Shown here: positions 17,219 through 26,830 of the stretch, in pieces
Layout of the letters: every line of letters begins with the position of its first letter
Numbering within the stretch: the first letter of the stretch is position 1
Source of the DNA: CAVONV01 sp963697355
GTDB taxonomy: Bacteria; Acidobacteriota; Vicinamibacteria; Marinacidobacterales; DATDRI01
DNA: 64,000 nucleotides
Assembly: GCA_963697355.1 (NCBI GenBank)
Contig: CAVONV010000023.1
Location: 744,001-808,000, forward strand
Reading direction: 5' to 3'
The notes under the pieces: generated by a model
What the model was told of the DNA's origin: nothing
Databases searched by the model: none
Seen by the model: only the letters and a program-made list of their open reading frames with translations
Position numbers and translations under genes: made by a program

Positions 17219-18102
17219 TTATTGAGCGTGGGTCAAAGCCGAGACGCGATGCTCTAGCTCTGCGGCCGCTCTGGCGAGATAGTCCATCTGCGCCCCTTGC
17301 TCTTCGGTAGGTCGACCGGTCCAGCCGTCCACATCGCCGTAAAGCGTGTGGAGTCGACGGCGGAGCTCGAAGGTCAGCTTGTGAAGCTCTGCGGCCTGGT
17401 CCTTGGCCTCCTGCGGTGGGTCATCCATCTTCTCCAGCCTTGCATCGATCTCCATGACCCGAGTCGCCAGAACGTTAGCCGCGGTATACATCCTCCCAAT
17501 CTCGTGAAGTGCCGCGGTCCAGATTTGTCGCTCGTCCTCGGTGACCTCGATACGTGGATCTTCGCGGACCTCCACTCTTTGCTCCTCTGTTCGGCCGCGG
17601 GCCGCTAGTCGAACGCTGTACTGGCCCGGCGTGACGAGGGGGCCTTTCGGACCCCTTGGGGCTCTGCCGGTCGGGTTGGGGTCGGCGCCCGCCGGATCGG
17701 GAAGCGCTCGGTGCCGTAGATTCCACACAACTCGGTTGATACCAGGCTCGTTTGTGGGCTCGAGTTTCTGGATTTCGTTTCCTCTTCCATCGACGACGGT
17801 TAGGGAAATTTCCTCCACCGATTCGCCGAGCCAGTAATCGATGATGGCACCGGCCGGCGGGTTTTCGCCGCGAAAGACCATATCGCCGGCGTGGGCCAAA
17901 ACGCGGTGTAGATGTCCGATTCGACGACAGCCAAATCCACGATGCGTCCGCTCATAGTGGCGGGACCGATGTTTCTAAGCTCGAGTCCGCCAAGGTCTTT
18001 CGACCTGAGGCTTCGTTCTTGGGCCAGCACCAGTGAATAGGTGGTGGAAAAGGCGAGGATCGTCGTGGCAATGCGCACCCGCGGGACAGGTTTTGTTCTC
18101 AT
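17219..18102 (-). pseudogene. Internally deleted exported beta-propeller (BNR/VPS10-like glycosyl hydrolase family) protein
   Basis: Two pieces of one protein are present in different frames. From 18102, a signal peptide (ending VLAQE) is followed by LRNIGPATMSGRIVDLAVVESD, the typical first blade of large exported BNR/sortilin-like proteins. From about 17905, a second frame encodes DMVFRGENPPAGAIIDYWLGE through a 230-residue tail typical of the C-terminal module of the same family. The usual 600-700 residue propeller in between is missing, and the junction (about 17895-17930) is out of frame. Either a genuine deletion or a mis-assembled repeat-rich gene. Confidence 0.8.
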
Positions 18103-18300
18103 GATTCCAACCTCCGAAAGGTGTGAAGGTGTTGATATGACTGCTCTCTCGGACCACTTGGGTGTCAGAGTCTATCAGGAGGGCCGAGAAAGGAGAAAGA
18201 GTGCTGTTTGCATCATGGGCCCGTCTCAGTTCAAATATATCGCTTCGTTTTGCATGATTTCGATAGGTTGCAACCGACGACACAACCTCAAGGGGGAGAA

Positions 18301-20979
18301 ATGACACCCAGCCTTCGGATGAGTTACAACAAGCTCGCAATTCTCATTTCGTGCGCCGTCGTCCTTGCCGCGGTACCGGTATCGGCAATTGCTGAAGTGC
18401 CCCAGCCATCGGAGGTGTTTGGCTTCGAGCCGGGAGCCGATTACAAACTGGCCGATTGGAAGCAAATGCAGGAGTACTTCCAGCGTCTCGCTAGAGAAAG
18501 CGACCGAGTGCAGGTTAAAGAGATCGGAAAAACAGCCCTCGGCCGTCCAATGCTCTTGCTCTTCATCTCGAGTGAGGAGAATTTGGAGCGTCTCGAGCAC
18601 TGGCGTTCCATCAGTGAGCAGTTGGCTCGAGCAGGTATCGACCAGGAGACGGCCGAGCGCAACGCCGAGGAAGGCAAGGCGATCATTTGGATCGATGCCG
18701 GTCTTCATGGTACGGAGATCGCGCCGGGACAGATGATGCCGCTCCTCGCTCATCGTGTTGCCACGGAAGAAACGCCGGAGATGCAGAAGATCCGTGACAA
18801 CGTGATCCTCCTCCTTATGCCCAACATGAATCCCGACGGCCTGGACATTGTTACCGATTGGTACCGAAAGAACCTGGGAACACCGTACGAAACGAGCCGG
18901 CCGCCGTGGCTCTATCACCACTATGTAGGCCACGACAACAACCGGGATTGGTTCATGAACAACATGCCGGAAACGAAAGCGGTCTCCCAGGCGATCTATA
19001 ACGAATGGTACCCGCAGATCGTCTACAACCACCACCAGACCGGTCCGGCTTGGGCCCGCATCTTTGTACCTCCCTTCAATGATCCGGTGAATCCACGAAT
19101 TCATCCCGGCGTGACCACTGGAGTGAACATTGTCGGCAGTGCTATGGCGAATCGATTGGCGATGAAGAACATGGGCGGCTTCGCCTCGGATACAACCTAC
19201 AGCATGTGGTGGAACGGCGGCATGCGGACGGTTCCCTACTACCACAACATGGTCGGCATCTTGACGGAAACATCTCACGCAACTCCCACGCCTCGTTTCT
19301 ACGACCCAGAGAAGATGCCGAAGTTCATCGGCCGCTCTCGACGAGGGTCGAATCATCCCACCAGTGGCACTAACATCTTCTATCCTCTGCCTTGGCAGGG
19401 CGGGGAGTCTCACCTGAAGGACGCTGTCAACTATGCGTTGGAAGCCTCAATGGCCGTCTTGGATATCGGATCCAACTTGAGACAACAATGGCTCACCAAC
19501 GTCTATCAAATGGGGCGAGATTCCATCGAGAAGGGTCAATCCGATCCTTTTGCCTACGTGATTCCCGCTGATCAATGGGACGCCGGTGAGGCCGTCAATT
19601 TGGTCAACATACTGATGCAAAGCGGTGTGGAAGTGAGTAGAGCTGCGGCCGGTTTCGAGGCTGGGGGCAAGAGCTATCCCGCCGACTCCTTCGTCATTCA
19701 CGCGGCGCAGGCGTTTCGACCATACGTCGTTGATCTGATGGAAAAACAAGAGTATCCGGATCGCCGTCAGTATCCAGGCGGACCCCCGGAGACGCCATAC
19801 GACCTTGCCGGCTGGACCCTACCCTGGCAGATGGGAGTCGCGGTCGCCCGTGTCGATGCCTCATTCGATGCCAGCTTGGAGAAAATCACCGGGAAGGTTT
19901 CACCGACGGCGGGAGCGGTCGAGGGGAATACTACATTTGGCTTCGTTGTCTCTCACAAGCCAAACGCCACCGTTCGGGCGGTCAACCGCTTGCTCAAGAA
20001 CAAGGCGCAGGTTTTCTGGGCCCGCGAATCATTGAGCGCAGGCGGCCGGGATTTCGATGCTGGGGCGGTCGTCATCAAGGCCAACGGGAAAAACACGAAG
20101 AAGCAGGTCGAGGCACTTTCGAAGGAAATGGGCCTCGATTTTGTAGGGATTGGTGAGAAGCCGCCGGTCGAGCTCGCGGAATTGAAGCAGGCCAAGATCG
20201 GCCTCTATCAATCGTGGGTCGCGAATATGGATGAAGGTTGGACCCGATGGGTCCTTGAGGACTATGAGTTCGATTTCAAGAGCCTCCACGACGAGGACAT
20301 CCGATCGGTCGACCTGGCCGAGCTCGACGCTATCATCATACCCTCCCAGTCTGCTGCGCGTATCCTGAGCGGTCACGCGCCGGGAATCATGCCCGAGGAG
20401 TACGTGGGAGGCCTAGGCGTCGCTGGGACGATGGCCTTGAAACGTTACGTGGATCAAGGGGGCATGTTGGTCGCTTTCGATGAGGCGAGCGACTTCGTTA
20501 TCAACCAGCTTGGCTTGCCGGTTCGTAACGTCGTTGCCGGTGTCTCGTCGGAGCAGTTCTTCATCCCCGGTTCCCTGATTCGAACAAAAGTGGATGTCTC
20601 TCACCCTCTGGCCTACGGAATGCAGGAGGAGGTAGCAGCTTCATTTCAAAGTAGCCGTGCCTTCGAAACCGTCAAGATTTCACCAATGGGTGAAGGAGGA
20701 AAGGAAGACATCAAGGAAGCCCCCGCTCCTCCTGTGGACATCGTGGCGAGCTACGCAAAGGAAGACGTTCTCATGAGCGGTTGGGCGCTTGGCGCCGAAC
20801 GGTACATCAGCGGTAAAGCAGCCGTCGTAAGAGTCGAGGTTGGCTCCGGCAACGTCGTCCTATTCGGCTTTCGACCTCAGTTTCGGGCACAGCCACGCGG
20901 GACCTACAAGCTGATTTTCAACGCGTTGCAGGGAGCAACGATTGATGAGAGCCCGCAGACGAACACGGAGGATTGGTAG
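18301..20979 (+). CDS. Exported M14-family zinc carboxypeptidase with C-terminal amidotransferase-like domain
   Basis: A 893-residue secreted peptidase: signal peptide (MSYNKLAILISCAVVLAAVPVSAIAE), M14 domain from about 45 to 400 with zinc ligands His136/Glu139 in DAGLHGTE and a third histidine in VYNHHQTG, and a probable catalytic Glu in GILTETSHATPTP. The final third contains a class I glutamine-amidotransferase-like fold (KIGLYQSW, DAIIIPSQSA, GGMLVAFDEAS) common in acidobacterial and Bacteroidetes relatives and probably non-catalytic. The start at 18301 has AAGGGGGAG directly upstream. Role: degradation of extracellular or periplasmic peptides. Monocistronic. Confidence 0.92.
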   Translation: MTPSLRMSYNKLAILISCAVVLAAVPVSAIAEVPQPSEVFGFEPGADYKLADWKQMQEYFQRLARESDRVQVKEIGKTALGRPMLLLFISSEENLERLEHWRSISEQLARAGIDQETAERNAEEGKAIIWIDAGLHGTEIAPGQMMPLLAHRVATEETPEMQKIRDNVILLLMPNMNPDGLDIVTDWYRKNLGTPYETSRPPWLYHHYVGHDNNRDWFMNNMPETKAVSQAIYNEWYPQIVYNHHQTGPAWARIFVPPFNDPVNPRIHPGVTTGVNIVGSAMANRLAMKNMGGFASDTTYSMWWNGGMRTVPYYHNMVGILTETSHATPTPRFYDPEKMPKFIGRSRRGSNHPTSGTNIFYPLPWQGGESHLKDAVNYALEASMAVLDIGSNLRQQWLTNVYQMGRDSIEKGQSDPFAYVIPADQWDAGEAVNLVNILMQSGVEVSRAAAGFEAGGKSYPADSFVIHAAQAFRPYVVDLMEKQEYPDRRQYPGGPPETPYDLAGWTLPWQMGVAVARVDASFDASLEKITGKVSPTAGAVEGNTTFGFVVSHKPNATVRAVNRLLKNKAQVFWARESLSAGGRDFDAGAVVIKANGKNTKKQVEALSKEMGLDFVGIGEKPPVELAELKQAKIGLYQSWVANMDEGWTRWVLEDYEFDFKSLHDEDIRSVDLAELDAIIIPSQSAARILSGHAPGIMPEEYVGGLGVAGTMALKRYVDQGGMLVAFDEASDFVINQLGLPVRNVVAGVSSEQFFIPGSLIRTKVDVSHPLAYGMQEEVAASFQSSRAFETVKISPMGEGGKEDIKEAPAPPVDIVASYAKEDVLMSGWALGAERYISGKAAVVRVEVGSGNVVLFGFRPQFRAQPRGTYKLIFNALQGATIDESPQTNTEDW

Positions 20980-20989
20980 GCGGGGCAGG

Positions 20990-21060
20990 GAGGCCAGAGG
21001 CCAGAAGCCAGTGAAGAAGAAGGCGGTGGGCAAGTAGGTGGTTGGCAGTGAAGAAGATGG
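20990..21060. repeat. Degenerate GCCAG-type repeat
   Basis: After the M14 gene the sequence gaggccagaggccagaagccagtg repeats a GCCAGAG unit of 7 bases, followed by two copies of cagtgaagaag separated by about 35 bases (21008 and 21045). It resembles the CCAGTNA arrays at 28259 and 39408. Confidence 0.5.
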
Positions 21061-21130
21061 CCATTGAAGTAGGCTGTCGGTGGCGGCGGTAATCGGTGAC
21101 CAGTTCCGATCTGGAGCAATGGAATACGGG

Positions 21131-21205
21131 ATTCTCGAGTACTTGAGTACTTGGGTTCCTATTTCAAGATGGGTTGCGGGATTCTTGAGTACTTGAGTTC
21201 TCTAT
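21131..21205. repeat. Octamer repeat array, copy 3 (two direct blocks)
   Basis: Block one (21132-21160) is ttctcgag, tacttgag, tacttggg, ttcct; block two (21182-21205) is ttcttgag, tacttgag, ttctc. Each is preceded by a gggatt edge (acgggatt, gcgggatt), like the edge word of copies 1 and 7. The array ends about 30 bases before the argF start. Confidence 0.75.
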
Positions 21206-21237
21206 CAAGATACCACTGATTCTATGAGGTAGACGAA

Positions 21238-22200
21238 ATGGCAATGACACTGACGGGACGAAGCTTCCTGACACTCCACGAATTCTCGAAAGATGAGCTG
21301 CGGTACCTCCTCGACCTCTCCAGGGACTACAAGTCGCTCAAGCGGGCGGGAGTGTATCCGCGAAGGCTCGAGCACAAGAACATCGCCCTCATATTCGAGA
21401 AATCCTCCACCCGGACGCGTTGTGCATTCACGGCTGCTGCCGTTGAGGAGGGGGCCCACGCCGAGTTTCTTGGTAGGAGCGATATTCAAATGGGCAAGAA
21501 AGAGTCCTTGGCGGATACGGCCCGGGTGCTGGGGCGTATGTTCGATGGGATTCAATATAGGGGCTTCGAACAAAGGGTCGTCGAAGAGCTTGCCAACTGG
21601 GCGGGAGTCCCGGTCTGGAATGGTCTTACTGACGATTGGCACCCTACCCAGGCGCTTGCCGATTTCATGACCATCGAGGAGACCTTCGCTGACATTCGAG
21701 GCCGTAAGCTCGTCTACGTGGGTGACGGACGCAACAACGTCGCGAATACGCTACTCATCGGTGCGGCTATCATGGGGTTGAACTTCACAGTCGGCGCACC
21801 CGAGTCCCTGCTTCCGACGACCCAGCTTCGTGACGAGGCCATCAGGCTGGCCCAAATCTCGGGAGCCACTATCGAGCTAGAATCCGATCCTCAGAAGGCG
21901 GTCAAGGAAGCCGATGCCATCTATACGGATGTTTGGGTCTCCATGGGGGAAGAGGACAAGCCTGGTATTCGGGACCGCGTCGATTCGCTGAAGCCCTACC
22001 AGGTCAACGCCGCGCTCATGGCAGCTACCGGCAAGCCAGACACCATCTTTCTCCACTGTTTGCCCGCCCATCACACGGACGGCGTCCACGACATGGAGGT
22101 CACGGAAGAAGTCTTCGAGTCTCCCAACTCGAAAGTGTTCGATCAAGCTGAGAATCGTCTCCACACCATCAAGGCAGTCATGGTGGCAACGCTCACATAG
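21238..22200 (+). CDS. argF: Ornithine carbamoyltransferase
   Basis: The 320-residue enzyme transfers the carbamoyl group from carbamoyl phosphate to ornithine, giving citrulline in arginine synthesis. Carbamoyl-phosphate binding STRTR (56-60), HPTQ (near 137) and the ornithine-site motif FLHCLPAHH are all intact, and length is typical. GAGGTAG precedes the ATG. No other arg gene is adjacent; the gene stands alone between a repeat-filled leader and an opposing small RNA candidate. Confidence 0.96.
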   Translation: MAMTLTGRSFLTLHEFSKDELRYLLDLSRDYKSLKRAGVYPRRLEHKNIALIFEKSSTRTRCAFTAAAVEEGAHAEFLGRSDIQMGKKESLADTARVLGRMFDGIQYRGFEQRVVEELANWAGVPVWNGLTDDWHPTQALADFMTIEETFADIRGRKLVYVGDGRNNVANTLLIGAAIMGLNFTVGAPESLLPTTQLRDEAIRLAQISGATIELESDPQKAVKEADAIYTDVWVSMGEEDKPGIRDRVDSLKPYQVNAALMAATGKPDTIFLHCLPAHHTDGVHDMEVTEEVFESPNSKVFDQAENRLHTIKAVMVATLT

Positions 22201-22283
22201 AAAAAAGGCCCGGCAACGAGGTCTCCGCGCTTTAATACCCCAAGCGCGACCGCTGGTCAGCCTCGTGCCGGGCCGTCAATCCC
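22201..22283 (-). ncRNA. Candidate small structured RNA ending in an intrinsic terminator
   Basis: On the minus strand a predicted 83-base transcript folds into a closed multibranch structure. The outer stem is 8 bp (GGCCCGGC 22274-22267 with GCCGGGCC 22214-22207) continued by 6 bp (ACGAGG 22266-22261 with CCTCGT 22221-22216) with one bulge. Inside are a 7-bp hairpin CGCGCTT/AAGCGCG with a 9-base loop and a small ACC/GGT hairpin. It ends in six T residues (22206-22201) immediately beside the argF stop. A perfect TATAAT lies 7 bases before the expected start. No ribosome site or frame is seen. I do not recognise the family. It could also serve as the argF 3' hairpin. Confidence 0.55.
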
Positions 22284-22289
22284 ACCCGC

Positions 22290-22295
22290 ATTATA
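22290..22295 (-). promoter_or_regulatory. -10 box for the small RNA candidate
   Basis: TATAAT on the minus strand, with an A/T-rich stretch (22305-22345) upstream that could act as an UP element. The -35 hexamer 17 bases upstream (TTAGTT) is poor. Confidence 0.45.
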
Positions 22296-22617
22296 ATGGA
22301 ATTGCTCTACATAACTAATTTAATTGTATCATTCATGGTTCTGGAAACCAAAAAAAAATGAAGCAAGGGGTTTTTGGTGGTTGCGATACCGACCTAAATC
22401 ATTTGTTCCTAAAGGGATTAGACACAAAGAACGCCATCCAGTTCCACAAATCAAGGTGATTCCTGGCAACTTAGCATAAAATAAAAGGCTGTCCCTTCCA
22501 CCTTGAGGAATGGGGATGGTTTTTCGCGCGACTAGCTTCTTTTGAATTTAGATCTTTAGATTCTTGATTTCGCGATGTCCTGATTTCTTGAATTCTTAGC
22601 AGAAGAGGAAAGGCTTT
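22296..22617. other. Gap with divergent promoters upstream of aceE
   Basis: About 320 bases, A/T-richer than its surroundings. It should hold the aceE promoter on the plus strand and the small-RNA promoter on the minus strand. TAAAAT at about 22479 is a possible -10 without a good -35. The last part is octamer array copy 4. Confidence 0.4.
22561..22598. repeat. Octamer repeat array, copy 4
   Basis: Units ttcttgat, ttcgcgat, gtcctgat, ttcttgaa, ttctta run in exact 8-base register in the aceE leader and end about 20 bases before its start codon. The GTCCTGAT unit also occurs in copy 5. Confidence 0.7.
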
Positions 22618-25304
22618 ATGTCCACCGAATCCAAGACCACAAACGGGCCAGAATCGTTGGAATCCGCCGAAACGAGGGAGTGGCTGTACTCATTGGAGTG
22701 GGTGCTCCAGAATGGTGGGCGTGAGAGGGTGGTCCGACTGTTGGAACAGCTCGACACCTATGCTCAACGGGCCGGTGTCAAAGTACCCTTCACTGCCAAC
22801 ACGCCCTACATCAATACGATTCCCTGGAGCGAAGAGAGCGTTTACCCTGGCAATCGAGATATAGAGAGGCGCGTCAAGAGCCTGGTCCGTTGGAACGCGA
22901 TGGCGATGGTCGTGCGAGCCAATCGAGAGCTGGAAGGTATCGGCGGGCACATCTCGACATACGCTTCTGCGGCCACGTTGTACGAGGTCGCGTTCAACCA
23001 TTTTCTGCGAGCCCAAAATGAGGAGCAGGACGGTGACATCGTTTTCTTTCAAGGTCATGCGGCTCCGGGGATTTACGCGCGAGCTTTCCTGGAAGGTCGG
23101 TTGAGTATCCAGCAGTTGGAGGACTTTCGGCGAGAGCTTCGCCCAAGCGGAGGACTCTCCTCTTATCCTCATCCTTGGTTGATGCCTGATTTTTGGCAGT
23201 TTCCAACCGTCTCCATGGGACTCGGAGGTCTCATGGCCATCTATCAAGCCCGCTTCAACCGGTATCTCGAGGATCGGGGATTGAGGACGACGAGTGGCCG
23301 CAGAATCTGGGCCTTTCTCGGCGACGGTGAGACCGATGAGCCCGAGACCCTCGGCGCGATCACGTTGGCGGCGCGGGCAAGGTTGGACAATCTGGTCTTC
23401 GTGATCAACTGCAACTTGCAGCGTCTCGATGGTCCGGTGCGGGGCAACAGCAAGATCATCCAAGAACTCGAGGCTGCTTTTCGAGGCGCGGGCTGGAATG
23501 TCGTCAAATGTATCTGGGGGAGTGATTGGGACCCTCTCCTCGCAAAAGACCACGATGGTCTTCTCGTACGGCGTATGAACGAGGTCGTAGACGGCGAGTA
23601 TCAGAAGTACTTCGTCGAGTCGGGAGACTACATTCGGAATCACTTTTTCGGTACGCATCCCCAGTTGCTCGACATGGTCAAGCATCTCTCCGACGAGCAG
23701 CTTCGCAAGATGCGCTGGGGTGGTCACGACCCGCAAAAGGTCTATACGGCGTTCAAAGCCGCGGTGGAGCACAGGGGCTCTCCCACGGTCGTTCTGGCAA
23801 AGACCGTCAAAGGTTACGGGACTGGGTGAAGCCGGTGAAGGGAAGAACATCACCCATCAGCAAAAGAAGATGAACGAAGATGAGCTACGCCATTTCCGTT
23901 CCCGCTTCTCGGCATTCCCATCTCCGATGACGAGTTTGTCTGAGGCACCTTTTTATCGGCCCGATGACGACAGCCCGGAGATTCAGTACCTGCAGGAAAG
24001 ACGAGCCGCGCTCGGTGGATATGTTCCTTCGCGGAGCGTCAAATGCGAGCCCATGCCCGCGCCCGATGAAGACCATTTCAAGGAGTTTTTCGAGGGCTCC
24101 GACAGAGACGCCTCGACGACGATGGTGTTTCGTGCGTCTTCTCTCCAAGTTGCTGCGTGACAAGAATATCGGCAAACGCATCGTACCCATTGTGCCCGAC
24201 GAGGCGCGCACGTTCGGTATGGAAGCGTTGTTTCGACAAGTCGGTATTTATTCACACGTGGGACAACTCTACGAGCCGGTCGATCGGGACACGCTCCTCT
24301 ACTACAAAGAAGCTCAAGACGGTCAGATTCTCGAAGAGGGTATCACGGAGGCCGGTTCGCTTGTCTTCATTCATTGCGGCGGGCACCGCGCACGCGATCC
24401 ACGGCATCCACATGATTCCGTTTTTCATCTTCTACTCCATGTTCGGATTCCAGCGGGTGGGAGATCTCATCTGGGCGGCGGCGGACTCACGCACCAGGGG
24501 CTTTCTCATTGGAGGCGACCTCGGGTAGGACGACACTGGCTGGTGAAGGACTGCAGCATCAAGATGGCAACAGTCACATCCTTGCCTATCCGGTCCCCAA
24601 CCTCGTGGCCTACGATCCCGCTTACGCTTTCGAGATTGCCGTCATCATACGAGACGGGCTCCGACGGATGTACGAGCGAGGCGAGAGCATATTCTACTAC
24701 GTCACGGTCATGAACGAGAACTACGCCATGCCCTCGATGCCGAAGGGCGCGGAGGAAGGTATCCTCCGAGGGCATCTACAAACTCGAGGGGTCGGGAACG
24801 AAGCGGGGCAAGCTCAAAGCCCAGCTTCTGGGAAGCGGTGCCATTTTGAACGAGGTCGTCAAGGCACGGACGCTTCTTGATGACTACGGTGTCGCCGCGG
24901 ACGTTTGGAGCGTCACCAGCTACAAGGAGCTCTACCGTGACGGGCATGGCTACCCATCGGTGGAACATGCTCCATCCCGGCAAGAAGCCGAAGGTGCCGT
25001 ACGTGACGCAGTGTCTCGGAAATACTGCCGGCCCCATTGTGGCGGCTTCCGATTACTGAAGGCCTTAGCAGAAACGGTGAGTCGGTGGTGCCCAAAACCC
25101 ATGGTCACCTTGGGGACGGATGGTTTCGGTCGAAGCGAGGGGCGGTCCCAGCTTCGGGATTTCTTCGAAGTGGATTCTCGCTACATCGCGCTGGCTACTC
25201 TCCACTCTCTTGCTCAAGAAGGCCAGTTGGAGTCCAAGGTCGTTCAAAAGGCGATGAAAGATCTCGAGATCGATCCTGAGAAAATAGATCCCGCGACAGC
25301 ATGA
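22618..25304 (+). pseudogene. aceE: Pyruvate dehydrogenase E1 component (homodimeric type), multiply frameshifted
   Basis: Strong ribosome site AGAGGAAAGG and a clean first 402 codons (thiamine diphosphate region GDGETDEPE through NCNLQRLDGPVRGN). Continuing the family alignment requires nine indels: +1 at 23822, -1 at 23918, +1 at 23941, +1 at 24130, +4 at 24367 (duplicated ATTC), +1 at 24514, +1 at 24769, +1 at 24945, -1 at 25055. With these undone, the protein is full length (about 890 residues) and well conserved to DPEKIDPATA. E1 decarboxylates pyruvate and acetylates the lipoyl groups of AceF, encoded 10 bases downstream. The retained conservation favours sequencing or assembly errors over old decay. 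Confidence 0.9.
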
Positions 25305-25314
25305 GGAGGCACCA

Positions 25315-26653
25315 ATGAGTAGAGAATTCAAACTCCCGGAGCTCGGTGAAGGTGTAGAAGCCGGCGATGTGCTCAAAGTTCTGGTAGGCGTTGGTGAGGC
25401 TGTGACCGTCGATCAGCCGGTTCTGGAGCTCGAGACTGACAAAGCGACCATCGAAGTTCCTGTTCCTTTTGGGGGTACAGTCAAGGAGGTTCAGGTCAAG
25501 GAAGGCGACAAGGTCAATGTCGGTCAGGTCATTTTGGTCATTGAGGAGTCGGAAACGGCCCAGATTCCAGTAGCGAAATCGGAAGAATCCGAGAGAACAG
25601 CGACACCTGTCGCGGCGCCAACGACCGCGGCACCACCAAAGCCCGAGCGGAAAGAAGAGCTGTCACGAACTCCTCCTCCCCGACCACCCTCTCTTCCGGG
25701 TTCCGGGGTGACTCCGGTCGTCACACCATCGGAAGTGCTTTCTAGCGATGTCGTTCCTGCTGCCCCGTCGGTACGCCGCATTGCCCGAGAGCTTGGCGTG
25801 GACATCACCCATGTCATGGGGACGGGCCCCGGGGGACGCATCGTGATGGAGGACGTGAAGGAACATGCTCGCCAGATCGTTACTCGAATCGAAGCAGGTG
25901 GGCCGATTCACAGTGGAGGGCCGCAATCTTCGCTGCCGGATTTCGAGAAATGGGGCGTCATCGAGCGGCAACCCATGAGCAACGTGCGCCGCAAGACAGC
26001 GGAGCATCTGACCGAGAGTTGGACGAGCACCCCATGTTACCAATCACGACCTCGCGGACATCACCGTTCTAGAGACACTTCGCAAGCGATACGCTGGCAA
26101 AGCCGAGGCGTCGAAGGGTAAACTCACCATGACCGCCATCGCGCTCAAGTTCGTTGCGGCAGCGCTCAAGGTCTTTCCGCAGTTCAATGCCTCCGTCGAT
26201 ATGGGAAACGAAGAGATCGTTCTAAAGAAATACATCCATATCGGTGTTGCGGTGGATACCGAACGCGGACTCCTCGTTCCGGTGATTCGTGACGTCGACC
26301 AGAAGAACATCGTTGAGATTTCAGTCGAGCTATCGGAAATAGCCGAGAAGGCTAGGAATCGGAAACTGGGACTTGCCGACATGCAAGGGGGGACTTTTAC
26401 CATTACGAACCTAGGCGGCATTGGTGGAACAGCCTTCACACCCATCGTCAACTGGCCGGAGGTCGCGATTTTGGGAATCTCGCGGGGCCGTAAGGAGCCT
26501 GTCTTCGTCGATGGCCAGTTCGTTCCACGATTGATGTTGCCACTATCGCTGTCCTACGACCATCGCCTGATCGACGGAGCGGATGCCGCACGATTCCTAC
26601 GCTGGCTGGCGGAAGCCTTCGAGAACCCTTTCCTGTTGTCTTTGGAGGGCTAG
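25315..26653 (+). CDS. aceF: Dihydrolipoamide acetyltransferase (E2), one frameshift
   Basis: About 445 residues after correction. Residues 1-80 are a lipoyl domain with the lipoylated lysine in LETDKATIEVP; a Pro/Ala/Glu/Thr linker follows (85-140); SVRRIARELGVDITHVMGTGPGGRIVMEDV is the E1/E3-binding domain; the catalytic acyltransferase domain ends with YDHRLIDGADAARF (His and Asp of the active site). One base is missing near 26030, where SWTS-I-PHVTNHDLADIT is expected, so the reading frame switches. AGGAGGCACC precedes the ATG. It lies between aceE and lpdA in the pyruvate dehydrogenase operon. Confidence 0.93.
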
Positions 26654-26830
26654 TAGCGGCCCGTCAGCGCCGCCGGCCGCGAGAATTTTCCGGAGGGAGG
26701 AATCTCTGGGGGTCGCCCCGGAACATCTCATTCCGCTGGGGGGAGTCCGATGCGGACGATTGTCCGCTCTGGGCTGCTTCGAGGGCTGGTCGCGAGCGAA
26801 GAGCGAGAGATACAACTAAGGAATGATGAA

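Noticed and set aside
18226..19413. 395-codon minus-strand frame
   Set aside because: Antisense to the M14 peptidase, which has signal peptide, motifs and ribosome site.
22201..22283. Known riboswitch (c-di-GMP, glycine, cobalamin)
   Set aside because: None of the conserved core words of these classes is present and no gene follows on that strand.
22690..23853. Long open frame (387 codons) on the minus strand
   Set aside because: It is the antisense shadow of the clean first part of aceE, whose family motifs are unmistakable.
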